In this document: piece by piece, positions 12,343 through 23,222 of the stretch
How the letters are laid out: each line of letters opens with the position of its first letter
Position numbering within the stretch: the first letter of the stretch is position 1
Assembly: GCF_026210795.1 (NCBI RefSeq)
Contig: NC_089434.1
Coordinates: 3,038,001-3,102,000 of the forward strand
Source: Rhizophagus irregularis
Taxonomy: Eukaryota; Glomeromycota; Glomeromycetes; Glomerales; Glomeraceae
DNA length: 64,000 nt
Direction of reading: 5' to 3'
Translations under genes and position numbers: made by a program
The notes under the pieces: model-generated
Told to the model about the DNA's origin: nothing
What the model saw: the letters and a program-made list of their open reading frames with translations, nothing else
Database searches by the model: none

Positions 12343-13379
12343 CTAGGTCAAATAGTCTCGAACTTCCGAAGGACTCAACTTTCTAAATAAGGGTCTTTCC
12401 TTTCCTTCTGTAAATCCTGTTGCAGTGCCACCAATGATACCAATCTCAATTGAATTTTCAGTCATTTGTCCTTCAAAACCCTCTTTAAGAGTAAGAATTG
12501 AAGTATGAACAGCATCTTCAAGTTCAATATCATCATTATATCTGTTTGGAGACAAATGACATTAGTGACAATTTAATAATAATTTATGTAATTTTTGTAA
12601 ATTAAATTAATTACCGTTTTTCCAGAAACGTTTTGGCATTAATCATATTCTTCCCAATTGCAGATGCCTTCCATGCCCAATATGATCCTGAAGGATCAAC
12701 TTGATATAATGCTGGACCAGTTTCATCATAACCAGCAATTAAAAGGGAAACACCAAATGGACGAACACCTCTAAAATGTATTATACAACCAATTAATTAA
12801 AAAAAATTCAAATCTAATTCCATTTAATATTTTATTAACTTACCCACTCTGAGTGAATTCTTGCATAACACTGGCAACTTCTTTTACTAAAATTCCTGTT
12901 GGAGGATATTCATTATATATTCTTTTATATTTTTGTGCTGCCTTTCTTGCTTTAGATAATAAGATCCTAAAATCAGGGCCCATTCCAGAATAAACCATTC
13001 CAATATTTGGGCAAACACTTGCAACTTTTTCAAGAGAAGAATCATCGATAAGTGGTGACGCACTTTTCTTCTCGGTTGCGATAACAATACCGTTGGTTGC
13101 TAGTGATATAACTTTAATAAGATAAAACGAACATTTTTAAAAAATTAAAAATTGTCCTTTACCTTTGATGCCGATGCTCGTTACACCTTGAGCAACAGCA
13201 TTTAATGCATATTCAATTTGAACAAGTTTTCCCGACGGTGAAAAAGTCGTTAAAGAGAAACTAACCAGAAAAAAGAAAATTTTATTCTTTAGTTACTAAC
13301 GATAGTATTTCGAGTATTTATAAATAAAATAAACAAAGTATAAGTATTAAAGAATATGTCACCTATAACGGTCAGTCAT
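12343..13379 (-). CDS. PRE8: 20S proteasome subunit alpha type-2
   Basis: Five exons (13379-13363, 13260-13163, 13099-12844, 12770-12615, 12541-12343) join to 726 nt, 241 residues. The product is the alpha-2 subunit (yeast Pre8, human PSMA2) of the outer ring of the 20S proteasome, which gates substrate entry and contacts the 19S cap. The N-terminal signature [20 protein letters not shown] is in place, followed by GMGPDFR, the [13 protein letters not shown] strand, [11 protein letters not shown] and a C-terminal [14 protein letters not shown] helix. Alpha subunits have no catalytic Thr. The C-terminus carries a short insertion ([12 protein letters not shown]) before the final [10 protein letters not shown]. 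The start ATG lies in a 17-nt first exon and is supported by the exact MTDRYSF join. The gene is head-to-head with the aminopeptidase gene. Confidence 0.96.
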
Positions 13380-13685
13380 TGTAAATGAACCGAAATGCAA
13401 AAAAAAATAAATCGCGCTCGTAAGCAGTATGATTACTATGATGCAATCAAAATCAAGGGTGTTTACATTAACCCCTACAATATAATGTCGATTGATTGAG
13501 TATTGCCAGTATTGCCCCGGAATAATTACTATATAAATCAATTTTGATCCGATATAGATTTAGAAATTTAGAAAATATTCTTTTGCTTCGTGGCTACTTC
13601 TTTTTATCGAAGTTTTTGCTGTATTAGTGCAGCCTTTAGAGTTTGTTCTCTAAATAGTTTTGTTTCATTATTAAAATCAAGAACA
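13380..13685. promoter_or_regulatory. Shared divergent promoter region (PRE8 / aminopeptidase)
   Basis: About 306 bp separate the two start codons, so both promoters must lie here. The proximal part next to the aminopeptidase start (13572-13685) is pyrimidine-rich and open in the aminopeptidase frame. No TATA box can be singled out in such AT-rich DNA. Confidence 0.6.
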
Positions 13686-16600
13686 ATGAGCAACAATAAA
13701 AACGCGTCCGAAATACAAGCTGTTGATACAACAGAAAGAATAACGAAACTTAGGACTTTATTTAAGAAAGAAGAATATAACTTAACTGCGTAGTAAGTAA
13801 AATTACGCTTCGTTCCTAATGAGTTTAATTCTTCACGTATGTGAACATTGAACATTCTTTTTATTATTTTTTTCTTTTTTTTAGTGTAATTCCTTCGGAA
13901 GACGCTCACCAGGTATGAAGTCTTTGTCGTTAACTCAATTTTCACAACGACATATAAGAATTCTAATTATCAAGTTTTTATCTAATATATAGAGCGTTTA
14001 AATTTATTTTTAGAGACATTATACAATTTTTAATTAATAATTTTTTATAATTTTATTCAGAGTGAATATACTGCAGCGTGTGATGCTCGGAGAGCGTTTA
14101 TTTCTGGTTTTACTGGCTCGGCTGGTCTGTTTAAATTTTTTGAACTGAGTTATTAAAAAATGATGAATAATAACTTCTTATTTAACATTTCAATAGGATT
14201 GGCAGTTGTTTCAACAGACGATGCTGCTCTTTTTACAGATGGTCGGTATTTTTTGCAAGCCAATAAACAGCTGGATCACAATTGGACATTAATGAAACAG
14301 GGCATACCTGATGTCCCAACTTGGCAAGAGTATTTAGTACAGGTAGTTATCAAAGGTTTTCTGTTATTTAATTCAGAAAACAGCGAAAAATAAATAGGTT
14401 TGTTATTTATCTACATTAATAGAATCTTCCTAAAGATTCAAGAATTGGAATTGACCCAACGTTGATCACGGCATGTAAGTTTATTTCATTGTTATTGCAA
14501 AATAAGTAAGTATTGCAATTAATTTGTGTTATTCATTATTTATATCATCATATTAAAGGCGATGCAAAAACTTTGAAAGAATCACTTGGGAAAGTTGGAT
14601 CATCTTTAGTCTCTACCGAAGAGAATTTAGTTGATCTGGTATGGGGAAATGCTAGACCACCTCGTCCATGTAACCCAGCAAATGTTTTACCATCGAAATA
14701 TACTGGTAAATACGCGTTATAACATGAATATAGGGGTTTAAATTTGTTTGTTATACAGGTTCTGTATGCATTTACTTACATTATATTATAAAGGACGTTC
14801 ACATGACGATAAAATTGCAAATCTTCGAGAAGAACTTTCCAAAGAGAATTATTATGGGTTTGTCGTGTCTGCTCTTGATGAGATTGCATGTTTGTAGATT
14901 ATTATTATGTTGTTTATTATTTATACATATAAATTTTAACCTTTCTTTTCGAAATAAGGGCTTTTCAATCTACGTGGATCTGATGTCAAATATAACCCCG
15001 TTTTCTTTGCTTATGCTCTTATTACTAAAGACGACATTATTCTTTATATTGATGAAAAAAAATTATCCAATGAAGTCAAGGCGCATTTGGGATCCAGTGT
15101 CAAGTTTCGCTCTTATAATGCAGTTTTTGAAGATTTAAGGCATTTAAGTGTCAAATTTAAGAGTGATAATCAGGTTTATTAAATTATATTTATATCGGTA
15201 TTGGTTTATTTATAGAATTCTAAAATATTATAATATTATATTATATTAGAAACTTCTTATCAGTACACGCACGAGTTATGCTTTGACTTTGGCTGCTGGT
15301 GAAGTAGGTATTTTTTTTACAGAGTTTATATAAAAAAAATAATTAATTCTTGTGTTTGAATAATAATTATGCGATTGTGATTAAAATATACCAATTTATA
15401 GGATAATACAGAATCAGCTCGTTCGCCTATCCTAGATGCGAAAGCAATTAAAAATGAAGTTGAATTAGAGGGTATGAGACAATGTCATTTAAGAGATGCA
15501 GCGGCAGTGGTATATATAACTCGAAAAATGTCTATTTTGTTTATTATAAATTTAATTTATTTATTCGTTTATTTATTTATTTAAAGATTAATTATTTTGC
15601 ATGGCTTGAACAACAACTTTCCGCCGGAAATGTATTGAATGAAATCGATGGAGCAAATCGGTTGGAAAAATTTAGAGGGTATGATTACATAAATACGAAT
15701 GCACTATATTAGTGATAATATATATACTGATAAAATTTGATAATAGAGAGCAAGAAGATTTTGTTGGATTATCATTCGACACTATTTCTGCATCTGGCCC
15801 TAACGGCGCTATTATACATTATTCACCAGAACCAAAAACCTGTGCCGCCATTGATCCCAATTTGCTTTATTTATGCGATTCCGGTGGTCAATACAAGTAA
15901 TATCAATTATTATTATTATTATTATATTATTTTAACAAAAAAAAAAATAATTTCATATATATTTTGTTAGAAATGGTACTACCGATGTGACGCGTACTAT
16001 ACACTTTGGTAAACCAACTGAACAAGAAAAACGTGCATTTACACGAGTTCTTCAAGGTCATATTGCAATTGATCGTGCGATATTTCCAAAGGGCACTACA
16101 GGTAAATCATATTATTATTGTGTACAATTTTTTTTTTTCTTTTTCCTTGTTTTGAAATATTAAATAATTTAGGATATTTGTTGGATGTTCTCGCGAGAAC
16201 ATCGCTCTGGAAAGATGGGTTGGACTTTCGCCACGGTACAGGACACGGTGTTGGATGTTATTTGAATGTACATGAGGGTAAGGATTTTTTAAGTATATAA
16301 AACAAATAAATGGCAGGCGTTTATTATGAATTAATTGTTAGGTCCTCACGGAATCGGAACTCGAATTGTATTCAATGACGTGCCACTTCAAGCGGGTATG
16401 ACGGTGACCAATGAGCCAGGATATTATGAAGATGGTAAATTTGGTGTCCGAATTGAATCTGTTGTACTAGTTAAAGAGGTGGATACACCTCATAATTTTG
16501 GTAATAGGGGTTATTTAGGATTTGAACGTATTACCTTTGTGCCTATTCAGACAAAACTTGTTGATGTTTCTCTTTTGGATCCTATTGAACATAAATGGAT

Positions 16601-16703
16601 TAATGATTATAATGCCGAATGTTTTAAGAAAGTATCTCCTTTCTTAAAACCAGATAGTCTTGGATTTCGATGGTTAGAAAGGGAAACGGCTGCATTAAAA
16701 TAA
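13686..16703 (+). CDS. XPNPEP1: Cytosolic Xaa-Pro aminopeptidase (aminopeptidase P, M24B)
   Basis: Fifteen exons (first 13686-13792, last 16342-16703) total 1857 nt, 618 residues, close to the 623 of human XPNPEP1. The enzyme removes an N-terminal residue preceding proline and uses two Mn ions in a pita-bread fold. Two creatinase-like N-terminal domains ([24 protein letters not shown]) precede the M24 domain. All five metal ligands are present: Asp in [10 protein letters not shown] (about 413), Asp in GTTDVTRT (about 424), His in GTGHGVG (about 488), Glu in NEPGYY (about 523) and Glu in GVRIESV (about 537). The HEGPHGIG loop is intact. The start is the only in-frame ATG after an upstream TAG at 13569; an open 5' extension lacks ATG. 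Exon 3 ends at a GTCTGT donor, which is weaker than the others. Confidence 0.95.
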
Positions 16704-17159
16704 TTTATTTATTATAAACGCAATAATTTTAGTGTACTATTTTAAATTATTTTATCTTATCTATAAGAAATAAATATAATATATGCTATTTTATCTATAT
16801 CCCAAAAAAAAAGTTTCATTAGCTTTAAATATATTTTATTGATGTTTTTTTTAATTCATGCCCAACACCCATAGAACAATATGAAAAAAATTTAATGCTA
16901 TGAAAAAAAAATTTTTTTTTTCATTTTACATTATTAAAGTAAACCAAAACAGGATACGGAAAAATATTGTACGCTTCGATCGAAATTAATTGACAACTTT
17001 TAACATGTTCATCTTATATTCTGGTAGGAAAATAATCAAACTCACTCACTTCTTGACCCAATTAAGATCAATCAGATGAATCTGATGATGATGAATCTAC
17101 AAATTTGATGAACCTTATCCGACTTCATCTTATTATTCTGGTTAGAAAATAATCAGGTA
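16704..17159. other. Convergent 3' intergenic region (aminopeptidase / CWC22)
   Basis: Holds the two 3' ends, A/T tracts and a diverged second copy of the CWC22 stop-codon region (17008-17099). No gene is visible. Confidence 0.5.
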
Positions 17160-17190
17160 TCAATCAGATGAGTCTGATGATGACGAATCT
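17008..17190. repeat. Diverged duplication of the CWC22 3' end
   Basis: 17008-17099 and 17124-17190 share TCATCTTAT-ATTCTGGT, AGAAAATAATCA, ATCAATCAGATGARTCTGAT and GATGAYGAATCT. The second copy contains the real CWC22 stop and part of its Ser/Asp tail. The first copy lies beyond the stop, carries an extra stretch of about 25 bp and is non-coding. Confidence 0.65.
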
Positions 17191-19318
17191 GACGAATCTG
17201 ACGAATCATCTGAATCATCTGAAGAACTATCACTCTCTACTCGTTTACGTTTTTCTGTTGCAATGAGTTTTTGTGCATTCTATATTTATTGAAAAAAGAA
17301 AATTTAAGTTTCAGCATTTGAACAGGTCACATGAATTCGTATCATCATCCATTAAATAAATGATCCTTACCACCAAATGCTCTCTTAAACCCTCAGTTAA
17401 TTGACCTAATTCAATACTTGTAAAAAAGTTGATTGCAAAACGAGTATTCCGTGGATTATCCTTTGGAAAAAGACCGTCGAAATAATGACACATTGCTTCA
17501 TCATTTAATCTCACTTTAAGTTTCGGTATACCTAAAGTACCAGTGAGTTCTTCAAATAATATTTTAATAAAAATTCGAGAACTTGATGTGGTTGAATCTT
17601 CTGTCAATTTAATTACACTAAAAACTTCCCAAGAAATAGCATCTGATGCTATAAGGTGTCCAAAATATTTTGATACGTTTCTTAACCGATTCGTTTCGTA
17701 TCGATGAATTGTCTCATAATATTGAACAAAACATTTTTCAAAAGATTTAGCCCAAACCAAATTTATTTTTGCAAGACGTTCACCTGTAAGACCAAAAAAC
17801 TTTTCATAAGTACGTTCTTGAGAACAACATTCAATTATCATGTTGCAAAGTTCCATCTGAATAAATTATAATAAAGAAACCTTAATAAATAAAATAAATA
17901 ACGAAAGAAAAATAATAATAAATAGATAAAATAAAATAAAATAAAATAAAACCATACCTCTTGTCCTTCTTGAATATTTAATTTCATAAGTTTGTGACAA
18001 CATTCTTCAAAGTCAAGACTTGACTTAATAGTTAGATATATCGTTTTACGTAAGGTTATCAAGTTTGTATTTGTATTATCATGAATTTCCATTTTCTTTG
18101 CTAATTCCTCTTCGCTCTCATTATCTTCATCTTCGTCATCACTATCATCAGTACCTGATTCTCCATCATCATCATCATCAGAATCTTCACCTAATATTTG
18201 TGATTTTATTTCCTTGTATTTTTCTTCATTTTCTAAATAATCAGGATCGAAATTGAAGACACCTAAAAACAATGAAAAAATATCCAATTTTAGTATATTA
18301 AAAAATTAAAAAAAAAAATTTTAATTAAGAAAAAAATATACATATGTATATATGTTTATACGTACCAAGAGTTTCTTCAACATCTAATTCATCATCAATT
18401 GATATATGATGAGTAATTTGATCATCTTCCTTAACCAAATCTAATTCTGATGGAATTGGTGGATTATCCTTATATTTATCCTTTCTTATTTGAAATAAAA
18501 CTTCAATCATATATTGAACTCTTTTATCTACATTTGCTTCATGAAGAATAGTTCTAAATCGATCAAATACATCATTATTCGCTTTTGGTGAAACCTCAGC
18601 CAAGTGAGCACCACATTCACGCATAAACCCGACAGCAACTTCTACTGAATCACTAGTAGGATGCTCAAGTAAAAGAACTAAAATTTGTAATGCGACAATT
18701 TCGTGAGCTACTAGATGATTACATAAATGTGCAATAAAAGAAGTAGTAGCTAAACAAGTTGTCTAAAATTCAAATTAATTAATTAATTAGTCAACATCAT
18801 TATAAAAAATATAAATTTGGTTCAATAATAAAATACCTTATCGTTACGCCTATATGCTTTACGAAATTGAACAATTAACCTAGTGAGAACTAGTTCACCA
18901 ATTTGTGGTAACTTTGTGTTTATAATAGCTACCGATGCAGAATAAACGGGTGTAAACGGTAGAGAAGCCGATTGTGCTTTCATGATCGATCTAGCAAAAA
19001 GACCTCTTCCACGAATTAAATTTTCATTAAACAACTCAAAAACAATATTTTTTATATTTGAAGTATTGACCTGCGATTTAAATAAAGAAATATTACCTAA
19101 TAGATCTAAAGGAATAAAATAATAAATAAAAAGAATACCTTGTTAATGAGACCATTAATACTCTTTTTTAGAGCTTCCCAAGTAATTCTTTGATATTCTT
19201 TACTAGATTTATCGGTTATCGTTTGTTGCATCTCCCGTAATCGAGCGGGTGGAATATATACACCACCCGCTCTAGTATTAACGAGCACTTTCTGTTCAGT
19301 CTCTATAAACGACGACAT
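17160..19318 (-). CDS. CWC22: Pre-mRNA-splicing factor CWC22
   Basis: Six exons (19318-19139, 19070-18837, 18762-18366, 18262-17958, 17856-17371, 17279-17160) total 1722 nt, 573 residues. CWC22 is an essential spliceosomal protein that helps remodelling by Prp2 before the first step and, in species with an exon junction complex, escorts eIF4A3. Seen here: the N-terminal [11 protein letters not shown] motif; a MIF4G HEAT-repeat domain (about 50-260, with [22 protein letters not shown] and FMRECG); a Ser/Asp/Glu-rich acidic linker (DSDDDDDGE); an MA3 domain (about 300-460, with [22 protein letters not shown] and FFGLTGERL); and a Ser/Asp-rich tail. The first in-frame ATG is used. The gene is convergent with the aminopeptidase. 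A small MITE sits about 155 bp upstream of the start. Confidence 0.95.
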
Positions 19319-19472
19319 TTTTTTGATCAGAGTTGAAATTTTTTTTTTTAAAAAAAAATAAGCTCAGTTCATTTATTTATTTAAAAATATTAGCTGTTAG
19401 TAAATTTATGATCAGTCATTGTTTGAATACAATTTGTACTAGATCTTGTTGATCATTTGATATTACTGAGCC

Positions 19473-19586
19473 GCAAATGTATCGTTCTTATACGATCAGG
19501 TGCTATGTTCTTATACGACGTATATGTCACATAATATAGGTCGTATAAGATAGTATGTCGTACACGTATAAGAACGTTACATTTGC
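19473..19586. mobile_element. MULE-type mini-MITE with 9-bp target duplication
   Basis: A 114-bp unit has 22-bp terminal inverted repeats (GCAAATGTAWCGTTCTTATA then CG, one mismatch) and is flanked by a perfect 9-bp direct repeat TACTGAGCC (19464-19472 and 19587-19595). Nine-base target duplications are the mark of Mutator-like elements. The interior is also rich in CGTATAAG/CTTATACG palindromic units and does not code. It sits in the putative promoter of CWC22. Confidence 0.85.
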
Positions 19587-19595
19587 TACTGAGCC

Positions 19596-20477
19596 GTTTT
19601 TTTTAGTCGCATAAAAAAAATCATAACTTTTTATTTTATTTGATAATTTTTTGTTTGCTTTTTTTGATTTTCTTTTTTTTTTTAAAAAAAAAAAGTTCAA
19701 ATTTAAAAGTAGAAAAAAAAATTGAATTAAAGAAAAAAAAATAAAGAAAAAAAAGGAAAATTACTTTAAATATAGCAAATTTTTTTTTGTTATAGTTTAC
19801 AAACGCTATATAAAAAGTAAAAAAAAACTAAATAAAAATAAAATAATTTTTTTTTTTTTTTGAGATCTTCCCGATTTTTTTTGGTTTTCATTGTCTTTTT
19901 TTTTATAAAGTTCAAAGTCATTCCCAAAAGTTCAATTTTCCCTTTTATGATTTTGATTGGTAATTAATAAGATTAATACTAAAATAAAAAAAAAGAAAAA
20001 AGGGAAAATTGAGGATAGGGAAAGGAAGATCTACTTTTTTTTCAATTTCATAAAAAATGATAAAAAATAAGAAATAAAATATTTTTTTTGAAAAATAAAA
20101 AGTATAACATAATATGCAAAATGTTAAATCACATAAATGTTTTTCCTTTTTAAAGAGAAGTAAATTTTGATTGCTACTATACTACATGATCAAAATAATG
20201 CTAAAAATAAAAGATAGAATAGAGGCTTTTTTTTTGAGTGCCATGTTTCTTCTTCTTTCTCTCTATAAAGAGAAAAAAAACTGTACAATTATTATTAGGT
20301 AATTTTGTTTTTTTTTTTTTGAAAGAAGACATTAAAACATGGCACAAATGAAGAAGAAAAAAATATACAAAGAAAAATTTTTTTTTTTTTTTTTTTGTTA
20401 AATTTTGTTCCATAAGGATTTTTTAGTTAAAAATATCTTTTTTTTGTACTGTAAGAAAAATGAGATGCTATAATTGA
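19596..20477. other. Homopolymer-rich intergenic region
   Basis: Dense poly-A and poly-T runs, including runs of 15 or more near 19845 and 20380. Short frames here are Lys/Phe-only artefacts. It contains the upstream region of CWC22 and the 3' end of VMA12. Confidence 0.5.
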
Positions 20478-21570
20478 TCATAGTGTTCTTGACCTTCTTG
20501 AAGTAGAGGTATAGGTAGTAGCAGCTTTATTATGATAGCCTGTAGTGGTTGACCTTCTTCGTGGTTTACGCTCTTTCGTATCGTCTTTGTCGTATCCAGT
20601 AAGATATCGCATATACAAAAATGTTTCTGCAACACCAACGATAACACTTCCGGTAAAAGCGAGCAACACACGCTAATTATTTAAAGAATAGGGGGGTGGA
20701 CAAAAAAAAAATAAAGATTAGATAATACAATTTAATATGCGAAGAAAAAAAAAGATTTTTTAAGTCAATCTGTAAATACCATTCCCGTATCACCAGTAAT
20801 TGTTTGAGCTACATGATATACAGCTGCAAAAACGGCGACAACGGTAAACGTGATGTTGACTATGGCAGTAAGCTGGCTGCGAACACTTTGGAATTCTTCG
20901 GTATCGAGTAGTTTAAAGGTCTCTACATCATAAGAGGAGGCGACTTTGCCAACCATACGCGCATATTCTTTATTGGCTTGTTCGGCAAGAATTTTTTCTA
21001 ACCTAGCAACTAATTCTGGACTCTGTGAAAAAATGTGAAAAAAAAAAAAAATTTATTAAATATTAGGTAATTAAATTTAATTTATACAAAGTCAGTTTCA
21101 TTGAATTTATTTATTTACCTTAACCTTCTCTTTGCGAGGTTCCAAGTACACCCCGCTCCCGGTGAGCAGCTCATGTAGCCAATAGTGTGAAAGGCCTAAA
21201 GTGAAAAAAAAGATAAATAAATTAGTAATGTGGTAATGTAACAAGGTTGGCAGATATTAATTATTTATGGTAAGCAACTTCGGTAAAACTCGGGAAAATG
21301 ATACAAGCTTACATAACATAAATAATAATATAAAGTTATACAATAAAAGTACCGCAGAAAATATATTGATAATTTACCAATTTCTTTACCGAGTTTGCCA
21401 TCGTGGCTAACCAAGAATTTTGAAACCTCTTTGATAAGGTCGAGAGGAATACAAGAGGAAAGTTTAAGATAATTTTTGAGCCTTTGTTTGGCAGATTCAT
21501 CAAATTCAGGTGATTGTAAAGCATGGTATATGGCAGTTCGGATACGGTCAGTCAATACGAGTAAAACCAT
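20478..21570 (-). CDS. VMA12: V-ATPase assembly factor VMA12 (TMEM199-like)
   Basis: Four exons (21570-21378, 21195-21119, 21022-20780, 20672-20478) total 708 nt, 235 residues. Vma12 is an ER membrane protein that, with Vma21 and Vma22, assembles the V0 sector of the vacuolar H+-ATPase. The N-terminal cytosolic half includes LSHYWLHELLTGSGVYLEPR and SPELVARLEKILAEQANKEY. Two hydrophobic hairpin helices follow, one at about 150-172 (TAIVNITFTVVAVFAAVYHV) and one at about 180-200 (VLLAFTGSVIVGVAETFLYM). The Lys/Arg-rich tail (KERKPRRRS) is cytosolic and could hold a retrieval signal. This arrangement and length match the family. Confidence 0.88.
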
Positions 21571-23222
21571 GATTATTTGTGTGATATGAAAGGTATAAAA
21601 GGGAAAAAGTGTGTTTCGTTTATTATGTTTTCGTTAAAAAAAGTGATAAATTTTATATCATAAAAATATTTTGTTTAATTATATCGGTTAAAAATAAGAA
21701 AAAGAGTAAAGGGTTGGTTTTTTTAAGGTAATTTTTTTTAAAAAAAAAAATATGAGAAAATATCATAAAATAATTTTTTGCAAGTTTAAAAAATTTTTCG
21801 TTAACTTAAAAAATTGAAATAGTCTTTGACTTTTAAAAAAAGTCTAAGAGAAGGTAGGAACGTTATAGGAACTGGGGTGTAAAAATCAGTTAACCGAATA
21901 AACAAAAGAAGAGAGAAATAGTCGGGTATATATAATTATTTGGAACACTAAAAGCAGCATTATTTTGTGATAATTGATTTGATTGATGAAATGTTATATT
22001 GTACAAGCTAGGAACCTTTAGAGAATTACATATAAAAAATTTTTTTTATTGTTTATATTATATGCGCCATGATATGCTTTGATTAACTTGATTGAAATTA
22101 GTGGCTATTGTTTGGCGGTTGCCAGGTTCTTATTGATAACGACAATGAATCCCATTTGAAATTTAGATATGTCGGAAAATTTTCCGAATGTTAGATCATG
22201 ATTGATAGATAAATCCATGTTACCATAAATCCGATCTATAAAAAAATATACAATATTTATGTATATGTATGTACTATATTCTTTATATTTGAATCTAGGA
22301 ATTAGAAAAAATCTTTTTCGGAATCCTTAAATGGAAATCAAGTGTGAATTGGCGCGTATCGTATTTTTCGCATGGCACCCTAACAAACAAAGTAACACAG
22401 ACCATTATCGATGATTAAGTGTTTTAAGGGTGTAACATCTTATTGTTGTTACCACATGGAAAACATCTTCTAACATTTTCATGAGTATCTACATTTCCTT
22501 CCTATTGTTTTTAATAGCCTGTCACATGAAGATTGAATTTATAGTTTTTGACATATTTTATATATCAAAATTTACTAAAATGACCGGATTTCATCGATCC
22601 GATTTTATGGCCTTACCGCAGGTGAGTTTCTCATTTTAAACAGGATTTACTGATAACGCCATTTGTGAGAAATGTTTAATTTTTTTTTTCCAATTTATTC
22701 AACAAATTCCAACTTTTCTTTCCGGTAATTCCAATAGATATGCACGGACCATCATAAATCGATTAGTTCAAATGTGAAATTACAAGTTATTAAACTTGTT
22801 TTTTTATTGCGAAAAAAATTTTTTTTTTTTTGTGCCAATTCAATTTATATGGGAAATAGGTAATTCAATTATTACTATAAATAATTAAGAAAACTTGTTA
22901 TTGTTTACATCAATCCTGTATCATCCTGATTTCTATACGCATTGTCCAATTTATTTTACATGTGAAAAGAATTTCAAAAAAAAAAAAATTTTTTTCCTAC
23001 TTTTTGTGGATGCTTTTTTTAATTTAATGGTTGTACGAAAAAGTTTTTTGTTTTCGAAACAAAAATTCGTTCATTCGTGTAACTTTAAAAAAAATTTTTT
23101 TTACACTTATTATTTATTTGTAAATAATTCATTTTTTATTTACAAATAAAAAAAGGGTTTTAATATTTATTATTTTTTTTTATTTATTTAATAGATAACA
23201 ACAATAAACGCCAAATATTTTT
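21571..23222. other. Intergenic region upstream of VMA12
   Basis: About 1.65 kb of AT-rich DNA. An 84-codon frame at 22895-23149 is Phe/Lys/Leu-only low complexity and is not supported. No element ends or RNA genes are recognised. Confidence 0.5.

Noticed and set aside
13590-13685. Annotating the GTG-initiated N-terminus as the aminopeptidase start
   Set aside because: No ATG; kept only as a low-interest observation.
22895-23149. 84-codon plus-strand frame
   Set aside because: Poly-Phe/Lys low complexity generated by T and A runs; overlaps nothing conserved.
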